A stretch of 64,000 bases of DNA from Eunapius fragilis (GCA_963681505.1 OY811973.1:13933402-13997401); one strand, 5' to 3'; counted from the first letter of the stretch, positions 30,801 through 41,730 are shown. Notes: a model not told the origin generated them from the letters alone. Made by a program: numbers and translations.

Positions 30801-31308
30801 AGAGGGCCGGGTGTATTCAACGACACAAATGATTCTTTACAAAGGAAGTACTTACTTGCCGTGAACACACTGACGGGCTTGCTTACAATGGTTCCGAAGG
30901 TGTTGTTGGCTCTGCACTGATATTGAACACCTCCCGACGAGCTGTCCAAGTTATCCGTCACGTTCGGTATGTCGAGAATGCCATTATTGCCTGATACCAG
31001 AGCGGTGCCTCGGTACCAGGTAACGGTAGGCGAAGGAGTACCGCTCGCCGAGCAGTTAAGCAGTAGCCTACTTCCCGCAGTGGTATAAACCGGTGAAGGT
31101 AGAGGCGCGAAGGTGGGTGGGGTACCGGTGACTGGATGTGAAGATATACAGTTAACTGACAGGTACACTGCTAGACATGCACCTGGTACCTATCTAGCAT
31201 TACAACTAAGCAGGGTTAGCTGGAAACGTCCTTACCAACGTAGGCTCCAGAAACTACATATACGTTTAGGAGCGTTAGCAACACGGGTAGCAAGTATTCG
31301 ACGTCCAT
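24641..31308 (-). CDS. Ig-domain type I membrane receptor 1 (8 exons, 710 residues)
   Basis: Exons: 31236-31308, 30856-31131, 30459-30767, 30039-30350, 29701-29979, 28963-29271, 28627-28884, 24641-24957. Every intron is phase 1 and the spliced frame is open throughout. Exon 1 encodes a signal peptide (MDVEYLLPVLLTLLNVYVVS). Each of exons 2-7 encodes one Ig-like module. Modules 1, 2 and 4 have the Cys-Trp-Cys core (NCSASG...WYRG...YQCRAN; YCNTSV...WIDE...YRCRV; SCAYRA...WYKDG...YQCSVS). Modules 3 and 5 lack the full cysteine pair; module 6 keeps two Cys. Exon 8 encodes a membrane span (SVTFVVSFSLGVLVASVLCY) and a short tail with YKPS, YDEV and YGLA. It is an inverted paralogue of the gene at 53.9-57.8 kb. 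A cell-surface adhesion or recognition role is inferred from architecture only. Confidence 0.88.
25021..28484. repeat. 38-bp satellite array, about 90 copies, inside Ig receptor 1 intron 7
   Basis: The main unit is TCTATAGAGGGATAATCCTC then TAGCATACATTAGCCCAC, with CCCAC/CCCCC, ATAA/ACAA and TAGAG/TAAAG variants. Shorter units read CCCACTATAATCCACTAG or CCCCCTTCTAG. Variant order recurs in multi-unit blocks (for example around 27,000-27,230 and 27,340-27,570), suggesting higher-order expansion. The unit contains the palindrome CTCTATAGAG. The same repeat in inverted orientation occupies the matching intron of receptor 2 (57,066-57,475). Confidence 0.97.
29340..29700. repeat. About 33-bp minisatellite in Ig receptor 1 intron 5
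   Basis: Units of ATGGTGCTCCCATAACCCCT plus CCCTCTTCACAC. On the gene strand the units carry GAGCACCA followed by T/GGT, resembling the exon 5 donor (CCAG|GTACGG). The homologous array in receptor 2 is at 55,456-56,195. Confidence 0.9.
30770..30799. repeat. About 30-nt G run serving as the exon 3 pyrimidine tract
   Basis: On the gene strand this is a C-only tract directly followed by AG|CGTACGG, the only acceptor I find that keeps frame into exon 3 of Ig receptor 1. Receptor 2 has ordinary mixed pyrimidine sequence here and uses TCTAG|GCTGTC. Confidence 0.85.
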
Positions 31309-31382
31309 CCCCCAGCCCTGGCCTGGGACTCGATCGTGAGATTTTACATGCAAAACACTGCAGTACTGCGAGATGTCAACTT

Positions 31383-31590
31383 ACAGGGGCGGATCCAGGA
31401 AGGGTGGGGGTCTAAGATTTGGCATGAAAATTAAAGCACATCTCACAATGAGACTGTCCCAAAACAACTTAATATTGACGGCAGCGAGTATATAGCTACT
31501 CTGAAAAGCCGGGTAATTAACAAAAGCCTGCGCGGGTAACGACGAGAAAACTCTTCAACCACCGCATCTGGATTCAACTCCACACCTCTA
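31383..31590. mobile_element. Truncated CAG(T/G)GGCGGATCCAG-family element
   Basis: Starts CAGGGGCGGATCCAGGAAGG. Its following 180 bp match, in reverse, the 47,850-48,110 part of the complete element at 47.7-48.8 kb. The tandem 58-bp repeats and the second end are missing. Confidence 0.7.
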
Positions 31591-31617
31591 TGAATCAGCA
31601 TCAATGCCAAACCAATT

Positions 31618-31850
31618 GAACTGTGATCCAGAAGGTGCTGACTGAATTGTGTAAGAATATGCGGTTGACCCTAAGCTTGCTGCAACAATAGCAAACTTGA
31701 CACTAGTGTCTCTCCATCATAGGCAATCATGTTTTGAAGTGGCTTATAAATGATAAATGTTTAGCTGGTTGCTGGTATAGCCTGAAAAATAGCGGGTGTC
31801 AGCACTGGGCACCTAGTGCTATCTCAGCACCTGTGCCAAGCACCAGGTGC
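31618..31850 (-). pseudogene. Extra partial copy of Ig receptor exon 4 and adjoining intron
   Basis: Closely matches about 30,190-30,420 (part of exon 4, its acceptor and the CACCAGGTGC hairpin sequence of intron 3). It carries small insertions (GTCTCTCCATCATAGG; GATAAATGTTTAGCTGG) that break the exon frame. It lies upstream of receptor 1's signal exon, in the same orientation, and is bounded by transposon sequence. Confidence 0.8.
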
Positions 31851-32336
31851 TTAGTCTGGGGACCCTAGCATAGATATAGGGTCTGGAACCACATGCATAC
31901 CAAACTTGATGCGATACAGGCACACAGAGGGGGTCCAGGTGGAAGTAGGGAAACAAACTGACTCGTGCTGCTGATATCTTGCTACCTAACTAGGTCCTTG
32001 GGCACTTAATGTCTCAAATCACCTCACCGCTTAACCCCCTAACCCTTCTAGAAGCGGGCAAGGCTGCTGCTCAGGTCACAGAGGCAAAGAAACACCAGGC
32101 CAAAAGACCCCAAAAGTTCTGAACCATATGGAGCCTGGGGTGAGAGGCTTCTGCCACCATCTCTTCTATTGCCTCGAGACTTGCAACCTCCACGGTTGAA
32201 TGTTCACCTAGCTGGTTCATGCCAAAGCCACAGCTGTACTCTCAAGGGTAACACCACCAGCATAGAGAAGGACATTCTTTTACTCGTGTACATGATGTGT
32301 GTGTTACATATCTAAGCCATCTAATGATAATAATCG

Positions 32337-32720
32337 GAACCTACGCGAGTAGGTTCCATATAGGAATCCAACAGTATCATGAATGTCATTAAAAAAACGT
32401 CACTCACGTCTAGCGGGACATTTCAGAATCGGGTCACTTCGCTCTTAGTGGCATTCGAGCGATATAAAAAAGGACAACAGTTCTGCGTTGTATTTGTGTC
32501 ACAAGACGGTGTACTTTTAGAGAACAAAAATACTCGTCCCCATCGTCCGTACCCAGTCCCACCTAAAATTTCTCCTCCGTCGGTATTCTTCTTCTTCTTC
32601 TTCCTTCCGGAGAGTATAACTCACGACAGGAACGTTTGTAAAGCACGCCAAGTGTACCAATCGCTTCAGGATGCGTCCGCAGGTTATCTTCGGGGGTCTG
32701 TTAGACGCCTAACTGTTCGG
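32337..32720. mobile_element. Module B repeat (solo)
   Basis: Opens with a palindrome GGAACCTACGCGAGTAGGTTCC followed by ATATAGGAATCC and ends past CCAATCGCTTCAGGATGC. Contains TCATTAAAAAAACGTCACTC and a (TTC)n run. The same order of motifs occurs at 44,155-44,500 inside the 2.7-kb TIR element, and in reverse at 52,990-53,362 (end palindrome GACCCGGGTC). Confidence 0.65.
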
Positions 32721-33761
32721 GCAATTAACTAAAGCGAATAGTACCTCATTTGGTATTCGGTTAAAAATACCCAATTACATCAGCTAGCTATTTTTAAATG
32801 CAACAATAGCCACGTGTCGTGGGCGTGATTCAAATTCTTAATATTCCCGCACGCTGTGGAAGAGGTATACGCACTGAATCCAAGAGCCTTTTCGGGTCCC
32901 TACGGCTCCATGTATAAATGTCCAACCATAATGCCAAATGGTTGAGAAACGGAATGGAGCAGCGATAACGTTATAGGAAGGCTCCTGACGAATATTCAAG
33001 GTATCATTTTCTGCATGACGCCTGTGCGTTACTCTCAACTCTATCATTCGTTACGCAGCTTGAAATGAAAGCCAAAACTACCATACACGTAAGTACCCGA
33101 CACTATCGCATATAATTGTTTTGTTTCTATACTATAGCTTCTTATATAGCATAACTTTCGAATTCTGTCGGTGGAACTACATACGCGATCAGATACTACG
33201 GTATACAGTCTACAGCAGATAATGTGAAGCAAGAGGCTCCGATTAGAATGTGTCTCCCCCACACCACCGCCCTTACAGAAAAAAAAACCCGGCAACAACT
33301 AGCCACTCGTACACCTACAGATATGCCAAACGAGTGCAATACAAGACACGACAAGGTGTCAAGCGCGCTACTGAAAGGACCATCAAAGCGACCACCCCGA
33401 AGGTGCGTTACACCATGAATGTTGGATCTGGACATAAATTATAGCATGCATAGTGTATCGCTAAAATATTTTATGCAACAGTTACAGCGGAAGATATTGC
33501 ATCTCTCTCCGTGCTGTTGTTTGAAATATGTGCACGCTGTTCGCTGACAACAATTTCGTAATAATGTTAATGTGTATTGTGGTGCATAATTTATATCTAA
33601 TAGTATCAAAGTTGCTGATGACAACGTATTGTGGTTTATCTGATAATAGCGTGAGATCAGTGGGTACATGTAATCTTTGTCTGATGTATTATATGGCTTC
33701 ACTTGCCAGTGGAGGATTTGTTTTAACTAATTATAATGGTTGTTTAAATCACCTGTTTCAG

Positions 33762-33913
33762 GTCCAGGTCAAGGAGTGGTTCCATGTCCAGCTGCAGGAT
33801 TAGCTCCACCTGCTCTACCTGCTATATATCCTGGATATACAGAAGTATATCCTGGTCCACAATATACAGCAGTATATCCTATACAAGATGACATGCTCCT
33901 GGGTTATAAATGA
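33762..33913 (+). CDS. Terminal exon of an unrecognised Pro/Tyr-rich protein
   Basis: A clean acceptor (CACCTGTTTCAG|GT) opens a phase-1 exon. It encodes PGQGVVPCPAAGLAPPALPA, then YPGYTEVYPGPQYTAVYP, then IQDDMLLGYK and a TGA stop. AATAAA follows 89 bp later. A phase-0 reading gives only 13 residues. Upstream exons are unclear: ATGAAAGCCAAAACTACC with donor GTAAGT at 33,088 is in the wrong phase, and the Lys/Arg-rich open stretch ending CCGAAG|GTGCG at 33,402 is also phase 0. Function is unknown. The YPG-type repeats recall flexible N- or C-terminal tails of membrane-binding proteins, but that is a weak analogy. Confidence 0.5.
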
Positions 33914-34001
33914 AATACTTGTACTTATTGTTTAAATAGTAATATGTGTGTTTTAATGGTACACCCACACCTCAAAAAATTGCATGGCCACGAGATTCTA
34001 A

Positions 34002-34007
34002 AATAAA
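34002..34007 (+). terminator. AATAAA polyadenylation signal
   Basis: AATAAA lies 89 bp past the TGA of the Pro/Tyr-rich terminal exon, in a plausible 3' UTR. Confidence 0.5.
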
Positions 34008-34086
34008 ACTGTCATTTGACATTCTTGCTACATGGTTACTTTTCAAGAACTAAATACAATACTAAATCTACCAAAAAATGTAGGAA

Positions 34087-34371
34087 ACAAGTGATAAAAA
34101 CATTCTCTATGCGAGAAGGTTGGTGGTATATAGGAATCAAAGGCGGTGGTGGTGTAAAAAGGAAGGGTACAAGGATTGTGATTGAAAAGGAAAAATGAAA
34201 TAGACCTATATTAGCACACACAGTTAAACATGACGACATGCTGCTAATATAGGTCTATTTCTTTTTTCCTTTTCAATCACAATCCTTGTTCCCTTGCTTT
34301 TTACACCACCACTGCCTTTGATTCCTATATACCACCAACCTTCTCGCATAGAGAATGTTTTTATCACTTGT
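34087..34371. mobile_element. Foldback MITE, family A copy 3
   Basis: ACAAGTGATAAAAACATTCT at the left and its reverse complement ending ACTTGT at 34371, with about 130-bp arms around CTATATTAGCA / TGCTAATATAG. It is non-coding. Confidence 0.92.
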
Positions 34372-34663
34372 AATAATAAATAATGTACATGTTTATGTTC
34401 ATGTATTCATGCATTCTCTGCTGCACTTTATTCAATTACAATAATTACTGCAGGTGGATATGAAGTCATAGATTAATAATAATGATAAACGGTTTCAGGT
34501 CCATGATATCATCTCTCAGCTGGGCATCTTATCTGGCCATCTCCCCCAAATGGTTATGGCCTGTTGAATATGGTCCAGACCCACCCCATTGCTAGAGCCA
34601 TCCTGGCCTGGGAGCTCCCACCTTACCAACCACTTTGGTGTATGTTTGTTAGTGCATATTTTA

Positions 34664-34935
34664 CAGTCGCCTCAGCCTCACCCTCATGAGGCAGAATGCC
34701 AGGGCAATTTTGGCCAGATGTCTCACCAAACACCTGCTGTGACTTTTAGTTATTTGTAGTGCTTATTTTTAAAATTAACTATTGAATACCTATAAATATA
34801 AATATACTAATTAGGTACATGAATTTAAAACATAGCACCACAAATAACTAAAAGTCACAGCAGGTGTTTGGTGAGACACATCTGGCCAAAATTGCCCTGG
34901 CATTCTGCCTCATGAGGGTGAGGCTGAGGCGACTG
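34664..34935. mobile_element. Foldback element with TTTTA target duplication
   Basis: TIRs begin CAGTCGCCTCAGCCTCACCC; arms are about 100 bp with an AT-rich loop. TTTTA flanks both ends (34659-34663 and 34936-34940). It sits in the duplicated 3' flank of LRAT paralogue 2 and is absent from the corresponding flank of paralogue 1 at 7.66-7.97 kb. Confidence 0.85.
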
Positions 34936-35035
34936 TTTTAAATTCATGTCTTCTCTTATTATTGCATACATATATCGTGAAAGAAAATATTCACAATGAG
35001 CACACACAAAGACTGGGCAATGTGTAGTCTGATAA

Positions 35036-35825
35036 TTATGGCAACCTTTGACCTCTGTCCTTCCCTGCTACAGTACGACATTTATAATGCATTTTCTGTT
35101 TTGTCAGTAGGATGCCAGTGAATGAAACAGCACCAGTGCTGGCGAGGCCAACTAGGCCACCAGCCAGGGTGCCGACCGGACCCACGGAGGTACCAATTGC
35201 CCCTCCCACAACAGCTCCCCATAGAATGGACATTGTGATTGTTCCAGCAGCTGCCCTACTTCCCTGTGAACTCTTTTCATTTGAAGTAAGAGCCCAGTTG
35301 ACAAAGCTTTCGCAGTTATTGAAGAAAACATTGTATTCCATTTCCCCCAAGCGTGTCCGTGACCGTTCTATAGCTTCATCTGTAGAATGACGTTGTTTGC
35401 TTGGTGGGGTATAGGTTAGAACCTCCAGTTTAGCTACATCATAAATGATGTAATCTTCTTCCAGTACCGTTCCAGCATTTCCATTAGTATTACGACTGAT
35501 TGAAAGGCGCGAGGCACTAGATACAGAGAAAAACATCAAATTTCCGGCTGTGTAGTGGATAACTTTCAGTGTTCGGCCATCATTGAACACTTCAGTCACG
35601 AGCATATGATGGTTATAAAACACATCCACCACTCTGATATGATCACCTGCAATAGACACATGTATCAAGCATGACATTTTTATCATTGATGTACAAGTAC
35701 TTACCATGGAGAGGATGTTCATTTGGGGGGAAGGGGGTCTGGGATATTTTAAAATTTGACAACTGAAGTGATTTTGCTAATCGTTTTGAGGCGTGTGTTA
35801 GTGTACAGCCAAAGTATCGTGACAT
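35036..35825 (-). CDS. LRAT-domain protein, paralogue 2 (2 exons, 243 residues)
   Basis: Exon 1 is 35705-35825 (ATG verified; MSRYFGCTLTHASKRLAKSL to NEHPLH). Donor ATG|GTAAGT opens a 58-bp intron ending TATTGCAG, and exon 2 is 35036-35646. The LRAT-type domain has GDHIRV, FYNHHMLVTE and NNCESFVNW, giving the His and Cys regions expected of a thiol acyltransferase or phospholipase. The C-terminus has a shortened glycine-rich hydrophobic stretch (GGAIGTSVGPVGTLAGGLVG) and a basic tail. It is the better preserved member of a direct duplication with 7.97-8.71 kb. The enzymatic substrate cannot be predicted. Confidence 0.83.
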
Positions 35826-36015
35826 ATGTGCCAAAATTATATCATTTTAAAAAAAGAACATTATCGCTGCATGCAAGTAATGACCTTTGTTCTCATTGAC
35901 ACACAGTTCACCATACTGTCTGTGGCATGCAACATAATTGCACTGTTACTTTAAAGTGCTTAGATGGGCACAGCCAATGGGGCCATACACTATCTGAACG
36001 AGGTCAACAGGGGGA

Positions 36016-36045
36016 TGGGGGGGGGGGGGGGGGGGGGGGGGGGGG
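36016..36045. repeat. Poly-G tract
   Basis: About 29 consecutive G following GGGGGAT. It interrupts an otherwise open short frame (from ATG 35964) that I do not consider a gene. Confidence 0.9.
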
Positions 36046-36049
36046 ATTA

Positions 36050-37700
36050 CCGCATGATTGGACAGAACTACTCTCTGTTTGACCAGCTAGTTTTTGGACG
36101 GGCCCAACAATGGTGCGTGCAGAGAAACATTATTCACCAAATAAGACTAGCTCAGTTGTGCCCCAGGCTGTTTTGCCTGCTAAAAAGGGCCCAGCAAATA
36201 CACGTTGGCCAAGATGGCCAAGATGACCAAGATCATTTTAAAGATGTCCAAAATCTTCGATACTTAAATCAAAGACACCTATGTAATCATACATAATCAA
36301 TAAAGCTATTTTGAATAAAACCCCACCTATCCCAGAGATGAGGCGGGTTTGGAGATGACATTTATACCATTCAAATAGCTTGTATATGCTAAAAAGAAAA
36401 TATGAATGTGCATGTGAGATGCCACTCCCCCCTCCCCCACCCTTATCTATGGTCTTACGTTATTGCGTTATTTGATGTGTCATGTGACCACTTCGTAATC
36501 AACCATACCTCTATTACCTCAGCTCCACACTAATACACATTTTTATAAAGATAAATCACGTGATGAAAAGGTGTCCATATACCCCCTTTTTCATGCAGTC
36601 ACCGCATATTCCTGGTTCCAATGCACGCATAAACATCAACATAGTACCGTACCTCTCTTGATGTCACCTGGTGGGTTCTTGACCTTCTTGGAAGAATACG
36701 TGGACTGCATACTGCTGACTGATATTTGGAAAAAAAAAACTTCACTTAGCGGCGCACTGAGAGGTTCCTGCTAAACTAAATAAACAGACATGCAGGCAGC
36801 TATACCATAAAAAAGATCGAGGCCCCGTATAAAAAGCATTTTCCTGGAAAGCGCCGTGCGGCCAAATTAGCGGGGGAAAAGGCGTTTGTCCAGCTTGGTG
36901 TATCCATAAGCCTCTTTTAAACTCCATCCAACCAATACTTACTTCTGCTGTAAATTTTTCCACCTTTGCACCAATAACTATTATTTGTATATCACACGTG
37001 TTTATACATGACGACGGGTTCGAAGCGTCACAGACAGCATGACTGCTGAAGTCATGTGTTCTTCAGAGTAAGAGAAAGGAGCCTTTCAATTCAACAAGAT
37101 CTCGATGGCCGCAATAAATTTCGCGGTAGCTTGTAGCCATTACGATGTACAGTATTTGGTTCAAACAAGGAGTCAGGCTTGCTTAAGATGTTAACGACCA
37201 TTACATAATCAGTGCAGCGCAATTCTGCCACGCCCATGCCTTACGTGTTCATAGCTTAACCCCTGGCCGTTGCGTTCTATCGTTTTATTAACCCATGCGT
37301 CGCGAGATGCGTCGTCCGTGGATCATGCATGGAGTATCAGGCTAGGGTCGTAGCCGCAGGTCCGGTTCTATGGTTTTAGCCCCACAAATTTTTCTCGTAA
37401 GAAGATAAAGGATCGAGAGGAAATGGTATATCGATATATAATAGTCTATTTAATAGAGTAATCTATTGTGATCCTATGGATATATCTATGAGCGAACACA
37501 CCCAGCCCCCGCATCGTACATCCATACTAATGTATCTGTAGATGAGGAGAAACTAATTAGAGAAAGAGGACACCTTACTGGTATCTCTCATGCATACAGT
37601 ATGCTACTACTGCAGTAGGTTGCTTTATTCACACGTTGATAGTAAGATAGTCAATTTTTCCCATAGAGATGTATGGGAGGGAACCATCTTTCTAATCACC
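36050..37700. other. Intergenic, no gene recognised
   Basis: Mixed composition. Short ORFs (e.g. 36,571-36,774 plus, 36,742-36,963 minus) show no domain or supporting splice structure. No transposon ends were recognised before 37.7 kb. Confidence 0.45.
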
Positions 37701-37723
37701 ATCCTTTGCGACTTATGTCATTA

Positions 37724-37875
37724 CACAGCAAAAAAAGGGAGTCGAATCAAAATTTGATTTGCAATTGATTGATCAATGACATTCTGATACAGGATTGATA
37801 CAACATTCTGTATCAGAATGTCATTGATCAATCAATTGCAAATCAAAATTTGATTCGACGCGTTTTTTTGCTGTG
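37724..37875. mobile_element. Hairpin MITE with TTA target duplication (PIF/Harbinger-like)
   Basis: CACAGCAAAAAAAGGGAGTC at the left and GTTTTTTTGCTGTG at the right. The arms are nearly identical over about 68 bp with a 15-bp loop. TTA flanks both ends (37721-37723, 37876-37878). A 3-bp TWA duplication is characteristic of PIF/Harbinger elements, so the assignment is inference. Confidence 0.8.
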
Positions 37876-37998
37876 TTACAACCGAGGATATGAAAACTTT
37901 CTGGGCATGAGACATAGATATTATACGGAAGGGATTGGAAACAGAAGTCTTTAACACCAATCAACAGGTTTCATCCATGCAGGAAAAATAAAATAAGG

Positions 37999-38633
37999 TT
38001 TCATATACTTTTTCGAAGAAAACCGGTCGTTGTGTATAGTTTGAGACTTTTTCCTTTATTCTGTCACTTGCTTAAGAGGTATGGATATTATTAGATATGT
38101 TTTATGACTGTAAATGATTTTAGACCCGATTTTTTTTAAAGACCCGCGTTCCGTGTCTTTGCGAAGCCTTTGTGGGCGTGTAGGAAACGTTAGCGTTGTC
38201 ATATTGGCTACTTTATTGTAGAATCGAGTGGAGCTTCGTGAGACAAATCGAACTGGCTAGGTATTATCTCAAATGCGTGTTGTACACTCGTACAAAAGTT
38301 GGTAATAAAGATTTTGACATGAGACTGGTTGTGGGCGTATAAAGTGCGCCAAGAGCTTTTGAGATAATACCTAGCCAGTTCGATTTGTCTCACGAAGCTC
38401 CACTCGATTCTACAATAAACTAGCCAATATGACAACGCTAACGTTTCCTACACGCCCACAAAGGCTTCGCAAAGACACGGAACGCGGGTCTTTAAAAAAA
38501 CTCTGGTCTAAAATCATTTACAGCCATAAAAACATATCTAATAATATCCATACCTCTTAAGCAAGTGACAGAATAAAGGAAAAAGCCTCAAACTATACAC
38601 AACGACCGGTTTTCTTCGAAAAAGTATCTGAAA
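37999..38633. mobile_element. 635-bp foldback element with about 270-bp arms
   Basis: Outer ends GTTTCATATACTTTTTCGAA and its near-complement TTCGAAAAAGTATCTGAAAC. The arms stay paired through AAGACCCGCGTTCCGTGTCT and TCGAGTGGAGCTTCGTGAGA, with a loop of about 90 bp near 38,270-38,360. There is no coding content. Confidence 0.9.
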
Positions 38634-38822
38634 CGCAGTGGCAAAACGTGTTAATTGATCCTACAGTGACAGGCCGTGGTGGTCATAACATACTGAGGTG
38701 ATCACCACCCAGCATAACAAGTGGTCTCTATATTTAAATACGCTTGAATGGTATAAAAACAAGGTGAACAAAAAGTTCTACACACTAAGAGAAGGTTATG
38801 ATTTTTAAATAGTAAACTTGTT

Positions 38823-39183
38823 CTAGTGGTCAGTACATTGTTCTACACTGGCTGAGTTGTACACTTTCATTGCGGACAGAAACTCTTTGCAAATTCTATC
38901 AGTCAGCATCCGATGAATGGGGAGAATCCCTTCAAGGAAGCCTATGTGTCCACCATAAGCTGTAATAACCAGCGTTACCATGGTGCTCTTCTCTACAGCT
39001 TCAATGGGAAGAGCTACAAATGTGGAGGAGGAAATCCAGTCAAGCAATCCTTGCTATGGTTGCATGTAAAGACACACAAACAACAATAATTCATAACACA
39101 TTTTCACTCTGGAAAATTATTTTCATAATCCCATGAGCAACTCAATTACTGTTATCAAGTGTGCAATTGATATTGATGGTGGA

Positions 39184-39233
<50 letters not shown>

Positions 39234-41730
39234 TAACACAACCCCAACTTACAGTCTACAGGGACAAAGGGATCATTGGAGGCACACACACAAATGAGTG
39301 GTCGTTCAATCCGATCAACCTTGTCATCACTGGAGGCATCGATGTAATATTCCTTCAGACATGAGTACCCAAACACTGGTACAGTCACAGCCGTGTCAAA
39401 TTCAGACATCAGAGTTGCCTGCATGTATCATGCGCAGTGAAATACCCCCTCATAGTACACAGTGACATGATCGCACAACCATGTGACCCTCATGGACTGT
39501 CGTCACATGTAGATCACATGACACACACACAAACACAGCATGCATGCAATCCTTGTGCCATCTTCTCCCACTTGCCTTGTAGGCTTTGTCGACATCAAAA
39601 GGAAGGTCGTCTCTTGAGAAGTCATGTTGCTGCAGGTATCTAGTGAAGAGGACACAGTGACATGTCATGGTTGTCATGGCTACAGTGGCATGTCATGGTT
39701 GTCATAGCTACAGTGGCATGTCATGCCTATCAACTATAGTTCAATAACACTACTGAACAAAACCAACAACATAGCAAATTTTGGAAACCATTCCATTCTT
39801 TAAGGACATGTATGCTATCCAATAGCCAAGAGCCCTCCTCAAACCCATGCAAACATGCACATACTCACAGACCCTCAAGCCCACAGCCTGACCTTTGGAG
39901 AACTGCTTTGATCTTTCCACACAGGTAACGGGAATACCGTCTGTTGATGCGACTGTTTTCAATAGACCTTTGTGTAGCAAAAGTGCTCCATGCAGAAGAT
40001 ATGGTGAGTACAGCCTTGAGGTCACAGCTGTCACCTGTCTGATGGAGATAGTGAGTCAGCTGTATTCTAATAACAGAGAAGAGGGAGTGGAGGAGGGAGG
40101 AGGGATAATTAGATAGAGAAATGAGAATGCATTGTTACCATACGAATAACAGGCAGTCCACACACCCAAAGCCCCGCCCACTCACCCTCCCAATGAAACG
40201 CCAACCCCTATAATCTCAGACTTAGGGTAACGTCTCCTGATGTAGCCTACTGCCTGCTGCAAGTCATCCACCTTTGAACAGCAGTACAACCGATGGGTCT
40301 GGGGAGGAGAGGTTACACTATTTATAGTATTGCGCACAAGTTAATTAGTGTATAGTCACCTTAACCACACCCCTATAGTTAATTAGTGTATAGTCACCTT
40401 AACCACACCCCTATAGTTAATTAGTGTATAGTCACCTTAACCACACCCTATAGTTAATTAGTGTATAGTCACCTTAACCACACCCCTATACCTTCAGCCA
40501 TGCCAATCCCCTGTACCTTTTAAGCCACACCCTCCTCCCTTACAAACCTTCACAGGGACTCCTCCAGCTCCTCTTTGGTTGAATACCACAGGCCTGCAAA
40601 GATGACACATCATCAGTGCACACGGTGCTACAACACCAGTGCACACGGTGCTACACCACCAGTGCACGCGGTGCTACACCACCAGTGCACGCGGTGCTAC
40701 ACCACCAGTGCACGCGGTGCTACACCACCAGTGCATGCGGTGCTACACCACCAGTACATGCAGTGCTACACCACCAGTGCACGCGGTGCTACATACATGC
40801 AGGGCTTTAGCTTCATTCTGGTATTAGATGGCATCACATTTTAACAAATGAACGTAACTGTGGAGACCTACCCATTATAAATAAAAGCCAGATAAATCGG
40901 TGCACATGGTTAGTGGTGCTATCTACATAAATGCTACATGTGTATTCATATGCACACACACACACACACACACACACACCCACACACATCACCTGTAGTC
41001 TTCTGATAGTCCAGCCAACACCAAATGCTTGATATAGGCACAGTCACTACAACCTACATCGAATCAAATGATAGATACTATGACAAAATATCACACACAA
41101 GCAAGACACATACAACACTCACCTCTCACACTTACAGCAACACACACATACAACACTTAACACACAGCAACACAAACATACAACAATCACCACTCACGCT
41201 TACAGGATCACACACACTCACCACTCACACACACACATACGCCACTCACCACTCATCCCTGCGAGAATGAGAACGACGGGCGCGTTGGGCGGTAGCCCGT
41301 CCCCTTCCTTAACCCAGTCCAACGAGGCCACACCTCCGTCGGCAAGGTCAACCAGTTCCCTGCGAGCGGCCGGTATAGCTAGCCAATATATCAGACAGCT
41401 GTTGCTACGTTACCTTTCGTATTCCACAGGCGGCGAGCGCTGTACACAGGCGCGAACAATGGAAGAGACGTGAGAGTTAAGCGCCCAGAAGGTTGGCCAA
41501 TAGCACTCCCAGAAAGAAGGACAGTGCCGCTGGTATAGTGTTCTGAGCTCCCCGCGCCCTCCTATCACCTTGGGTTTCTTCACGACGACCAACAGGTAGT
41601 ACGCGACGAAGGCAGACACGAAAGCCATGACGACAGTCACCTTCGCTGAAGGTGGGTGGTCCATATTTGACGGGCCCCAGTTCTGGGCCGCTGTAGCCAT
41701 GTCATTCCACCAGTCTAAGTCTTCTAGCAT
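38823..41730 (-). CDS. ABHD3: ABHD1/3-type alpha/beta hydrolase (9 exons, 413 residues)
   Basis: Exons: 41414-41730, 41250-41359, 40993-41053, 40548-40593, 40186-40298, 39893-40066, 39576-39639, 39253-39418, 38823-39013. The length matches the family (about 410). Exon 1 encodes an N-terminal membrane anchor (VVMAFVSAFVAYYLLVVV) and KKPKVIGG. The nucleophile elbow is GVGVSLGG (Ser), the acidic residue lies in ASNDPF, and the catalytic His is in AYGGHIGFLEG. The oxyanion-side VVFNQRG motif is present. ABHD3 hydrolyses phosphatidylcholines with medium-chain or oxidised acyl groups in mammals; the substrate here is not known. The start is the first ATG (MLEDLDWW); an upstream in-frame GTG is not used. 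Intron 7 has a GC donor (AAG|GCAAGT). No defects are seen. Confidence 0.92.
39187..39230. repeat. CA microsatellite in the last ABHD3 intron
   Basis: A perfect (CA)n run just 3' of the exon 8 donor on the gene strand. Another (CA)n at about 40,952-40,988 abuts the exon 3 donor. Confidence 0.9.
40340..40490. repeat. About 43-bp tandem repeat, 4 copies
   Basis: The unit is GTTAATTAGTGTATAGTCAC then CTTAACCACACCCCTATA, in the intron between ABHD3 exons 4 and 5. Confidence 0.9.
40612..40796. repeat. 23-bp tandem repeat, about 8 copies
   Basis: The unit is CCAGTGCACGCGGTGCTACACCA with slight variants, in the intron between ABHD3 exons 3 and 4. Three overlapping open frames of His/Cys/Thr-rich repeats are artefacts. 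Confidence 0.92.

Noticed and set aside
32379..32732. 117-codon frame on the plus strand
   Set aside because: It coincides with module B, a dispersed repeat whose other copies do not keep this frame.
35964..36296. 110-codon frame containing a poly-Gly run
   Set aside because: It is open only because of the long G homopolymer; no domain, and the flanking composition is non-coding.
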